Shown here: positions 27,903 to 34,933 of the stretch, one piece after another
Position numbering within the stretch: position 1 is the stretch's first letter
How the letters are laid out: the number at the start of each line of letters is the position of its first letter
Assembly (NCBI GenBank): GCA_029265075.1
Contig: JAJUJZ010000004.1
Location: 1 to 56,232, forward strand
Direction of reading: 5' to 3'
DNA length: 56,232 nt
Source of the DNA: Gammaproteobacteria bacterium
GTDB lineage: Bacteria; Pseudomonadota; Gammaproteobacteria; Pseudomonadales; CAMLJR01
Notes under the pieces: model-generated
Databases searched by the model: none
Told to the model about the DNA's origin: nothing
What the model saw: only the letters and a program-made list of their open reading frames with translations
Position numbers and translations under genes: made by a program

Positions 27903-28937
27903 ATGACTTCTGACGCTGCCGTGACCCACGCCGTACCCCACAGCCACCGCTTCTGTCTGGCCCCGATGATGGACTGGTCGGACCGCCACTGCCGTTTCTT
28001 CTGGCGCCAGCTGAGTCGCCACGCCCGGCTTTATACCGAGATGGTCACCACCGGTGCGGTGCTGCATGGCGATCGCCAGCGCATGCTCGACTTCGATCCG
28101 CAGGAGCATCCGGTCGCCCTGCAGCTGGGAGGCTCTGATCCGGCCGCACTGGCAGCCTGCGCCCGGCTGGCCGGGCAATGGGGTTACGACGAGGTCAACC
28201 TCAACTGCGGCTGCCCCAGCGACCGGGTGCAGAACAATATGATCGGCGCCTGCCTGATGGCGCATGCGCCGCTGGTGGCCGACTGTCTCAAGGCGATGCA
28301 GGACGCCTGCTCACTGCCCGTCACCGTCAAGCATCGCATTGGCATCGACGAACACGACAGCTATGAGGCGATGCGCGATTTCGTCGGGACGCTGGCGGAC
28401 ACCGGCTGCAAAATCTTCATCGTGCATGCCCGCAAGGCGTGGTTGCAGGGGCTTAGCCCCAAAGAGAACCGGGAGATTCCACCGCTGCGCTATGAAGATG
28501 TCTACCGCCTCAAGCGCGAACTGCCGCAGCTCACCATCGTTCTCAACGGCGGGATCGACTCGCTGGATGCCTGCGAAACGCACCTCCGGCACGTCGATGG
28601 CGTCATGCTGGGGCGCAGCGCCTATCACAACCCTTGGCTGCTGGCCGCAGCCGATCCGCGTCTGTTTGGCGCTCCGGCGCCGGTCGCCAGCCGCGCCGAA
28701 GCGATCGACGCGCTGCTGCCCTACGTCGAGCGTCACCTCGCTGCCGGCGGTACTCTGCACCACATCAGCCGCCACCTGCTTGGCCTCTACCACAACGTTC
28801 CAGGCGCGCGCAGCTTCCGGCGCCATCTCAGCGTCCACGGGCCCCGCGCGCGCAGTATCGACGTACTGCACGAGGCGCTGGCACAGGTGCAGCAGGCAGC
28901 TCCGGACCCGGTCGTGGAGCCGTGCGCTTTGCCTTGA
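27903..28937 (+). CDS. dusA: tRNA-dihydrouridine synthase A
   Basis: DusA reduces uridines 20 and 20a in the D-loop of tRNA using FMN and NADPH. The 344-residue protein has the TIM-barrel signatures RFCLAPMMDWSDRHCRFFWR, LYTEMVTTGAVLHGD, the catalytic cysteine in EVNLNCGCPSDRVQ, TVKHRIGID, VHARKAWLQGLSPKENR and GGIDS/GVMLGRSAYHNPW for the FMN phosphate. Subfamily A is shown by the LQGLSPKENR and YHNPWLL blocks. The start at ATG 27903 is chosen because homologues begin shortly before HRFCLAPM; the upstream open frame is not conserved. tal follows after 52 bases on the same strand, an order also known in Pseudomonas. Confidence 0.95.
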   Translation: MTSDAAVTHAVPHSHRFCLAPMMDWSDRHCRFFWRQLSRHARLYTEMVTTGAVLHGDRQRMLDFDPQEHPVALQLGGSDPAALAACARLAGQWGYDEVNLNCGCPSDRVQNNMIGACLMAHAPLVADCLKAMQDACSLPVTVKHRIGIDEHDSYEAMRDFVGTLADTGCKIFIVHARKAWLQGLSPKENREIPPLRYEDVYRLKRELPQLTIVLNGGIDSLDACETHLRHVDGVMLGRSAYHNPWLLAAADPRLFGAPAPVASRAEAIDALLPYVERHLAAGGTLHHISRHLLGLYHNVPGARSFRRHLSVHGPRARSIDVLHEALAQVQQAAPDPVVEPCALP

Positions 28938-28989
28938 CACAGTTTGCTGATAAAAAGGAAGGCTCCCTTTTGGATCAAGGCAGGCAGGC

Positions 28990-29946
28990 ATGGCAAACAA
29001 GCTGGATCAGTTGAAACAGATGACCGATGTGGTTGCCGACACCGGCGATCTCGAAGCAATCAAACGCTATCGACCGCTCGACGCCACCACCAACCCGTCT
29101 CTGCTTCTGAAAGCTGCCACTCTTCCGGCCTACGCCGACGCAGTGCGCGCTGCCCGCACCTGGGCGGCCCGTCAGCCGGGCGACCGGCAGGCTCAGCTCA
29201 GTGCCTGTGTGGACAAACTGTCGGTGGCCATTGGCTGTGAAATTCTGCAGATCGTCCCGGGCCGGGTCTCCACCGAAGTCGATGCCCGGCTCTCGTTCGA
29301 TACTCGCGCCACCGTTGAGAAGGCGCGCCGGCTGATCGGTCTGTACGAAGAAGCTGGCGTCGGCCGCGATCGGGTACTGATCAAGATCGCCTCGACCTGG
29401 GAAGGCATTCGCGCGGCTGAGGTTCTGGAGAAAGAAGGCATTCACTGCAACCTGACACTGCTGTTCAGCTTTGTACAGGCTGCCGCCTGCGCCGATGCTG
29501 GCGTGACCCTGATTTCACCCTTTGTCGGCCGCATCCTCGACTGGTATCTGGCCAGCACGGGGCGCAGCAGCTATCCGCCAGCGGAAGACCCGGGCGTGGT
29601 CTCTGTGACGCAGATTTATCGCTACTACAAGCAGCGCGGCTATCCCACCATCGTGATGGGCGCCAGCTTCCGCAATATCGGCGAGGTAGAGCAGCTGGCC
29701 GGCTGTGACCGTCTCACCATCAGCCCGCAGCTGCTGGAAGAGCTGGCCAGCAGCGAAGGCGAACTGGAGCGCAAGCTGAGTCCGTTTGATACCGGCGAGC
29801 CGATTGCCGAGCCGCCACGCGGCGAAAGCGCCTTCCGCTGGGCGATGAACGAAGACGCGATGGCCACCGAAAAGCTCGCCGAAGGGATTCGCAAGTTTGC
29901 TCAGGATCAGCGAACGCTTGAGCAGCTGCTGGCGGAGCAGGCCTGA
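28990..29946 (+). CDS. tal: transaldolase
   Basis: Transaldolase moves a dihydroxyacetone unit between sedoheptulose-7-phosphate and glyceraldehyde-3-phosphate in the non-oxidative pentose phosphate pathway. The 318-residue product is TalB-like. [12 protein letters not shown] lies near residue 31. The Schiff-base lysine is Lys132 in [12 protein letters not shown], the same number as in E. coli Tal[30 protein letters not shown] and [17 protein letters not shown] complete the barrel. ATG 28990 is preceded by an AGGCAGGC purine-rich stretch. Its stop overlaps the next ATG (TGATG at 29944-29948), tying a TerB-like gene to it. Confidence 0.95.
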   Translation: MANKLDQLKQMTDVVADTGDLEAIKRYRPLDATTNPSLLLKAATLPAYADAVRAARTWAARQPGDRQAQLSACVDKLSVAIGCEILQIVPGRVSTEVDARLSFDTRATVEKARRLIGLYEEAGVGRDRVLIKIASTWEGIRAAEVLEKEGIHCNLTLLFSFVQAAACADAGVTLISPFVGRILDWYLASTGRSSYPPAEDPGVVSVTQIYRYYKQRGYPTIVMGASFRNIGEVEQLAGCDRLTISPQLLEELASSEGELERKLSPFDTGEPIAEPPRGESAFRWAMNEDAMATEKLAEGIRKFAQDQRTLEQLLAEQA

Positions 29947-30395
29947 TGCTGACGCGGTTACGTTCGCTACTGACCGGCAGCGACCCGGCCGAGACCATCG
30001 ATCCCGACCGCCGCCTTCAGCTGGCCGCCGTGGCGCTGCTGATCGAAACCGGGCGCGCCGATCACGAGCAGGACGAGCGCGAACAGCAGGCCATTCGTCA
30101 GGCAGCACAGCAGGTCTTCGGACTGGACGCAGAAGAGCTGGAGCAGCTGGTGGCGGAGGCACATGCGCATCAGAGCGCAGCGACCTCGCTCTACGAGTTC
30201 ACCTCACTGATCAACCAGCACTATGCCGAGGGCGAAAAATATCAGCTGATCCGGCTGATGTGGCAGGTCGCTTACGCTGACGGCAATATCGACCGTTACG
30301 AGGATCACCTGATCCGGAAGGTGGCCGAGCTGCTCTATCTGCCGCACAGCCAGTTCATCCGTGCCAAGCTGTCAGTGATCAGCGCCGACACCTGA
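29946..30395 (+). CDS. TerB-like (tellurite-resistance domain) protein
   Basis: This is a 149-residue cytosolic helical protein with the TerB/DjlA-N-like pattern of two similar helical repeats. These are LAAVALLIETGRADHEQDER with EQQAIRQAAQQVFGLD, and LMWQVAYADGNIDRYEDH with LIRKVAELLYLP; each carries the acidic A-D-G-x-x-D/E metal-like loop. The domain name comes from tellurite-resistance operons, but solo chromosomal members like this have no proven role. It is translationally coupled to tal by a one-base overlap (stop TGA, start ATG). It is convergent with the STAS gene, 21 bases away. Confidence 0.85.
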   Translation: MLTRLRSLLTGSDPAETIDPDRRLQLAAVALLIETGRADHEQDEREQQAIRQAAQQVFGLDAEELEQLVAEAHAHQSAATSLYEFTSLINQHYAEGEKYQLIRLMWQVAYADGNIDRYEDHLIRKVAELLYLPHSQFIRAKLSVISADT

Positions 30396-30416
30396 GCTAT
30401 GCGCCGGCAGTCCGGC

Positions 30417-30902
30417 TCAGCGATACCCTTCCAGTGCACTGACCAGCTCGCTGAACTGCGCCTGATTCTCGGCGCTCAGGCCCATCAGCGTACGATGTGC
30501 TTCCAGCACGCGCTCCCTGACCGCTGCCTCCGAGCCCGGCACGATGGGAAGCTCGGCCAGCTGTTCATCGCTGACGGGCTGCTCGTGACGCACATCGAAT
30601 ACCCGCTCGAATCCCATCGTATCGAGCATGTGGGAGATGTCGGGATTGGTCGAGACCAGCGCTGGCGTCAGGCCAAAGCGGCGCTGGGCACAGACAGCCA
30701 GTTTGGCGAGCTGCCCGAGCGTGGTGCTGTCGATGTTTTCCGCCTCGCTGACATCCACTACCACGCTGGCGAAATCCGGCGCGGAAAACATGTGCTTGAG
30801 GAATTCGTCGAGCGCCGTGCAGAAAGTGAGACGGACATCACCCACCAGCTTCAGCACGAACGCGCCCTGCTGCTCAGCGACCAGAATACGGCCCTGCTCC
30901 AT
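30417..30902 (-). CDS. rssC: STAS-domain anti-sigma factor antagonist
   Basis: This is a 161-residue protein. Residues about 1-105 form a STAS domain (FVLKLVGDVRLTFCTALDEF, VVVDVSEAENIDSTTLGQLA). The Ser/Thr in IDSTTLG occupy the position that is phosphorylated in SpoIIAA/RsbV-type antagonists. The C-terminal 50 residues are an extra helical tail. It is encoded directly after the PP2C phosphatase, with start and stop overlapping at base 30902 (TAATG), so the two are a partner-switch pair: the phosphatase should dephosphorylate this protein. The matching anti-sigma kinase (HATPase) is not in the window. The symbol rests on resemblance to the Pseudomonas gene order rather than on a search. Confidence 0.85.
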   Translation of the reverse strand: MEQGRILVAEQQGAFVLKLVGDVRLTFCTALDEFLKHMFSAPDFASVVVDVSEAENIDSTTLGQLAKLAVCAQRRFGLTPALVSTNPDISHMLDTMGFERVFDVRHEQPVSDEQLAELPIVPGSEAAVRERVLEAHRTLMGLSAENQAQFSELVSALEGYR

Positions 30903-32095
30903 TACGCTTCACCCCGGCTGACCACCAGCACCGCAATATCGTCCGGCACCTCGGTGCGCCGCCCCAGGCCCAGCGCATCGACGACGGCATCGATTGAAGC
31001 CAGCTCCGGCGACAACGCATTGAGCAGCGCCTGTTCGCGAGCCAGCACCCCTTCGCCCGGCAACACTTCCAGCACCCCATCCGAGAACAGAGCTAACACA
31101 AACTGCTCCGGCAGCTGCAACGATGTCTCGCCATACTCGGCATCTTCGTACAGACCCACCGGCGGGCTGTCGCCCTTGAGATATTGACACGCTTCGCCGG
31201 CACATAACACCGGCCAGGGCAGATGGCCGGCAACGCTGTAGCGCAGTTCATTGGCCCGGGTATCCAGCACGCCCACGCACATAGTGATGTACTTGCCAAT
31301 CTCTGTCGCAAGCAGTTCCCGGTTGGCGCGATCCAGCATCGCGGGGGGCGACAGTACGGACGGATCGCGCCGATGGCCATAATCGCTGCGCTTGCGGGCA
31401 AACAGATTCTTCAGCAGCACCGTAACGAACGCTGACGAGGCGCCGTGACCGGAAACATCGGCTATGAAAAAAACGACGTGATGGTCACCAACAGTGAAGT
31501 AGTCAACGAAATCGCCACTGAGGTAGAGCGAAGGAAACACGCGATGACTGAAATGGTAACGTCCGAACTGGGCTGGCGTGGCGGGTAGCATGCGCCGCTG
31601 CACATGGCGGCCGGCCTGCTGGTCCTGCTGCAGAATCGAGAAGCGTTCTTTCAGGACCCGGTTGGCCTCTTCGAGCTGTTGCCGGTAACGCCGGTTTTCC
31701 TGGCGGAGCTGGCTTTGCTCGAGACACCGCTCGACAGCAAGTTCCAGCACACTCATGTCGACAATCGGTCTGATCAGGTAGTCGCTGGCGCCGTAGCGCA
31801 AGGCCTGCACCACATCGTCCATCACCCCGTCCGCAGCGATCACAATGACCGGGACTGTGGTCGGGTGTTCGCCAATACGCCGCAGCAGACCGAGCCCATC
31901 GTAACTCGGGTTTTTGATGTCGAGCAGGATGACATCAGGTGGCTGCGCCTCCAGGCGGGCAAGCACCTCGTCGGGGTCGAGCAGCTGCTCAACCTGATAT
32001 CCGCTCTTTTTCAGGTAGGCGACGATCGGTTCGTGCGCTCCTGGATCGCCATCGACCAGCAATAGCCGATGCGTCTCACGCTCCACAGCAGACAC
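30902..32095 (-). CDS. rssB: response regulator with PP2C (SpoIIE-type) phosphatase output, RssB-like
   Basis: This is a 397-residue cytosolic protein: receiver domain (about 10-120), coiled coil (about 125-165), and SpoIIE-type PP2C phosphatase (about 175-395). The phosphatase is intact: LSGDF (Asp195), IADVSGHGASS (Asp213), LFSDGVLE (Asp339) and PDDIAVLV. The receiver keeps VDGD and the phospho-acceptor Asp59 (ILLDI), but the usual switch Ser/Thr is Ala (VIAADG) and the usual Lys of K-P is Arg (LIRPI, Arg109). Signalling through phosphorylation may therefore be altered. It is upstream of and overlapping the STAS gene, its likely substrate. A PilZ protein is divergent, 188 bases away. In Pseudomonas such a pair is linked to RpoS control; that role is inference here. 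Confidence 0.9.
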   Translation of the reverse strand: MSAVERETHRLLLVDGDPGAHEPIVAYLKKSGYQVEQLLDPDEVLARLEAQPPDVILLDIKNPSYDGLGLLRRIGEHPTTVPVIVIAADGVMDDVVQALRYGASDYLIRPIVDMSVLELAVERCLEQSQLRQENRRYRQQLEEANRVLKERFSILQQDQQAGRHVQRRMLPATPAQFGRYHFSHRVFPSLYLSGDFVDYFTVGDHHVVFFIADVSGHGASSAFVTVLLKNLFARKRSDYGHRRDPSVLSPPAMLDRANRELLATEIGKYITMCVGVLDTRANELRYSVAGHLPWPVLCAGEACQYLKGDSPPVGLYEDAEYGETSLQLPEQFVLALFSDGVLEVLPGEGVLAREQALLNALSPELASIDAVVDALGLGRRTEVPDDIAVLVVSRGEA

Positions 32096-32283
32096 CTTTC
32101 AGCGACGCCAAATACATGACAGAGCAGGCAGGGGGTAGGTTCACAAGGCGGCCACACTACCCCCTTCGCGGGAGGCTTGCAAGAGGTAGCCGATCCGACT
32201 GGTTCTGCCTGTCGCCGACTGGCCGGAGACCCTGCAGCCCGCTATTCTTAACCGCGCCAGGAAGCACAACATGAGGATAAATA

Positions 32284-32595
32284 ATGGCATTGGACCGAGC
32301 CTACGAGGAGAAGCGCAGCTTCATCCGGATGCGCATTGATACCCCCGTCCAGGTGACGCACAGCGGGCAGACGTTCGTCGCCCGGTGCAAGGATCTGAGC
32401 GGCGCCGGCATGCTGATCACCTGCGATCGCAAACTCGCCATCAACGATCTGACCGAAGTCTGCATCGAACAGGAAGGCCCCAACCGGTTTCCGTTCCGGG
32501 CCAGCGCGACAGTCAGCCGCATCGAGCCGGGCGCCGCGGGCGAGTACGACATCGGCCTCACCCTGACGGAAATCCACGACACCGTTCACGAGTAA
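32284..32595 (+). CDS. PilZ-domain cyclic-di-GMP-binding protein
   Basis: This 103-residue single-domain PilZ protein has both ligand motifs intact: R-x-x-x-R as Arg11 and Arg15 (KRSFIRMRID) and D-x-S-x-x-G as Asp37, Ser39 and Gly42 (KDLSGAGM). It should therefore bind cyclic di-GMP. ATG 32284 is preceded by GAGGATAAATA, a good ribosome binding site. It stands between the divergent RssB-like phosphatase and the convergent mlaA. The order PP2C regulator, PilZ protein and mlaA/vacJ is one I associate with pseudomonads. Its target (motility, polysaccharide or the neighbouring sigma switch) is not shown. Confidence 0.9.
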   Translation: MALDRAYEEKRSFIRMRIDTPVQVTHSGQTFVARCKDLSGAGMLITCDRKLAINDLTEVCIEQEGPNRFPFRASATVSRIEPGAAGEYDIGLTLTEIHDTVHE

Positions 32596-32634
32596 CATCG
32601 GCCGGCAGGACGACCAGCATGCTGGCCAGCAGCG

Positions 32635-33432
32635 TTAATCGTCCCAGGCCGGCCAGTCGTCCAGATCGTCGTCATCCCCGAATCCATCCTCAACGACGCC
32701 ATCGTTGACCAGAAACTCGCGCCGCTGCAGATAGGCGTCGCGCATAAAGGAATAACGGTCGCCCCGGATCATATCCTCGGCGCTGAGCAGCCGGGCGCGG
32801 CCATCCACCACACGCAGCACAATCAGCGAGTTGCGCACCGAGACATCATCGATATAGACCACCGGGTCAGTAAGTCCATCAACCGGCATGGCGAGTCCGT
32901 CGCGCAGGGTGCGTGGCCCCAGCAACGGCAGCACCAGATAAGGACCGGAACTGACGCCCCAGGCGCCCAGCGTCTGGCCAAAATCTTCGTTGCTCGGCGG
33001 CAGCCCCCAGCGGCTGGCGACATCAAAGAACCCGAGCAGGCCGACGGTGCTGTTAATCAGGAGCCGACTGGTATCGCGACCCGAGTCCCGCACCTTTCCC
33101 TGCAGCAGATTGTTGAAAATATTGCTGACTTCCGAGACGTTGCTGAAAATGTTGCCGATCCCGTCTTCCAGGAACTGCGGCGTCACCCAGCGATAGCCAC
33201 GCGCCACCGGTTTCAGCACCCAGCGGTCGGCCGCGTCATTGAAGGCGAACATGCGGCGATTGAAGGATTCGAACGGATCGTGCGGATGCCGGTACGGCTG
33301 GGCAATCGCTGCATCGTCGACGGGTGCTGTCGCGGAGGCTGGTGCCACCTCGACCTGCGCGCAGGCGACATTGGCGGCAGCGGCAAAAACCAGCGCCGCG
33401 AGACCCAGACGAGAGGCTTGGAAATTGATCAT
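32635..33432 (-). CDS. mlaA: MlaA/VacJ outer-membrane lipid-asymmetry protein
   Basis: MlaA removes phospholipids from the outer leaflet of the outer membrane and passes them to MlaC. The 265-residue product has a signal peptide (LGLAALVFAAAANVAC) and the family blocks HPHDPFESFNRRMFAFNDAA, VTPQFLEDGIGNIFSNVSEV, LLINSTVGLLGFFDVASRWG and DFGQTLGAWGVSSGPYLVLP. Two ATGs stand in tandem (33433-33435 and 33430-33432); AGGA is better spaced for the second. The sequence around the expected lipidated Cys (NVAC) is not a good lipobox, so it may be cleaved as a plain secreted protein after VACA. The last 14 residues are strongly acidic (DDDDLDDWPAWDD). The rest of the mla operon is elsewhere. Confidence 0.92.
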   Translation of the reverse strand: MINFQASRLGLAALVFAAAANVACAQVEVAPASATAPVDDAAIAQPYRHPHDPFESFNRRMFAFNDAADRWVLKPVARGYRWVTPQFLEDGIGNIFSNVSEVSNIFNNLLQGKVRDSGRDTSRLLINSTVGLLGFFDVASRWGLPPSNEDFGQTLGAWGVSSGPYLVLPLLGPRTLRDGLAMPVDGLTDPVVYIDDVSVRNSLIVLRVVDGRARLLSAEDMIRGDRYSFMRDAYLQRREFLVNDGVVEDGFGDDDDLDDWPAWDD

Positions 33433-33599
33433 CATCAGTTCCTGTCTGTCAGCGGCGCGCACTATAAGCCAGGCCGATGGCTTTACAGAAGCACCATCTG
33501 GCGGAAGCCGGGCAAGCAGAGTTAAATAGGGAGTGGCCGGCGCCCGCCCTCAAGGTCTACCCTAGCACCTGGCGTGGACACGGCCCACCCCGATCCACA

Positions 33600-33640
33600 G
33601 CAGGGCTCCCCCCTGCGCAGACGAGTTTCATCCGAAACTC
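33600..33640 (+). promoter_or_regulatory. two small hairpins in gdhA leader
   Basis: GCAGGG-CTCCC-CCCTGC (33600-33616) and GAGTTTC-ATCC-GAAACTC (33623-33640, perfect 7-4-7) stand side by side, 30 bases before the gdhA ATG. They could be operators or an mRNA leader structure. No U-run follows either, so they are not terminators. Confidence 0.4.
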
Positions 33641-33670
33641 CCTTTCAAACGCTCCGTCCGGGAGAAGGAC

Positions 33671-34933
33671 ATGCTGGAAGAGATGATGCAGGGTGCCCTC
33701 AGTCACCTCGAAGAGGCGGGTCGTTATCTTACCCTGCAGCCCGAAGTGCTGGAAAAGCTGCGCTACCCCAAAGAGATTCTGACTGCCCGGCTGATGATTC
33801 GCATGGACGATGGTTCGCGCCGCTCGTTCGTGGCGTGGCGCTGTCGCTATGACGATACCCGCGGCCCCACCAAGGGCGGCATCCGCTACCACCCGGAAGC
33901 CGATGCGGACGAGGTTATCACTCTCGCCTTCTGGATGACCTTCAAGTGCGCCGTCGCGGGTTTGCCCTATGGCGGCGCCAAAGGCGCCATCCGGGTCGAT
34001 CCACATGAGCTCTCACGGGCTGAGCTGGAGCGCCTCTCCCGCGCCTACGTCCACGCCTTCGCCAGCATGCTGGGCCCGGAGCGCGACATTCCGGCGCCCG
34101 ACGTTTACACCAATGCCATGATCATGGGCTGGATGGCCGATGAGTACGCGTCTGTCGTCGGGCACCCGGCGCCGGCCGTCATCACCGGCAAGCCGATCGC
34201 GCTGGGGGGCTCGCTGGGCCGCGAGGACGCAACTGCGCGCGGCGGTTTCTTCGTACTCAACCACCTCGCCGTCGGCCTGGGGCTGAACGGTGGTCAGAAG
34301 CGCGCCGTGATTCAGGGCTTCGGCAACGCCGGTGTCCATATTGCCCAGCTGCTGCATGAAGCTGGCTGGACCATTCTCGCGCTCTCCGATACCGGCGGCG
34401 CGCTGTACGACCCGGCGGGCATCGATCCCGCCGCTGCAGTGAAGGCCAAACGGCAGCATGGCAGCGTCACGGCCGCGGCCAGCGACGGGGCGCGCGTTAT
34501 CGGCGCCGATGAGCTGCTGGCGCTCGACTGCGAGCTGCTGGTGCCGGCGGCGATGGAAAATCTCATCCATGCCGACAACGCCGACCGCATTCGCGCCGGC
34601 GTGATCCTGGAACTGGCCAACGGTCCGGTGACCGCCGAGGCCGACCAGATTCTCGACCGGAAAGGGATCAGGGTCATTCCTGACATCCTGGCCAATGCCG
34701 GCGGCGTCACCGTCTCCTATTTCGAGTGGGTGCAGAATCGTCAGGGCTGGCACTGGACGCTGGATGAAGTGTATGCCCGCCTGCAGCAGGTGATGACGCG
34801 GGAGGCACAGCAGGTGTGGGATCTGGCGCAGGAGCACAGCGTGCCGCTGCGCACCGCCGCCTATATCCACGGCCTGAAACGGCTCGGCGCCGCCATCGAA
34901 GCGCACGGTACCCAGAATTACTTCAACGGCTGA
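33671..34933 (+). CDS. gdhA: glutamate dehydrogenase (Glu/Leu/Phe/Val family)
   Basis: This enzyme interconverts glutamate and 2-oxoglutarate plus ammonia. The 420-residue length fits the small hexameric class. Substrate-site residues are visible: Lys68 in GPTKGGIRYHP, Lys92 in TFKCAVAGLPYGGAKG, catalytic Lys104 in the same block, and the Asp of DIPAPDVYTN. The Rossmann nucleotide loop is VIQGFGNAGVHIAQLL. NVLANAGG-type VIPDILANAGGVTVSYFEWV is typical. Coenzyme preference cannot be fixed by eye. ATG 33671 follows GAGAAGGAC, a good ribosome binding site, and two leader hairpins lie before it. Its last 11 bases overlap the 3' end of hrpA on the other strand. Confidence 0.94.
   Translation: MLEEMMQGALSHLEEAGRYLTLQPEVLEKLRYPKEILTARLMIRMDDGSRRSFVAWRCRYDDTRGPTKGGIRYHPEADADEVITLAFWMTFKCAVAGLPYGGAKGAIRVDPHELSRAELERLSRAYVHAFASMLGPERDIPAPDVYTNAMIMGWMADEYASVVGHPAPAVITGKPIALGGSLGREDATARGGFFVLNHLAVGLGLNGGQKRAVIQGFGNAGVHIAQLLHEAGWTILALSDTGGALYDPAGIDPAAAVKAKRQHGSVTAAASDGARVIGADELLALDCELLVPAAMENLIHADNADRIRAGVILELANGPVTAEADQILDRKGIRVIPDILANAGGVTVSYFEWVQNRQGWHWTLDEVYARLQQVMTREAQQVWDLAQEHSVPLRTAAYIHGLKRLGAAIEAHGTQNYFNG

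Noticed and set aside
28934-28939. TTGACA before tal as a promoter
   Set aside because: It is a perfect -35 hexamer, but the sequence 15-19 bases downstream has nothing like a -10, and tal probably shares the dusA transcript.
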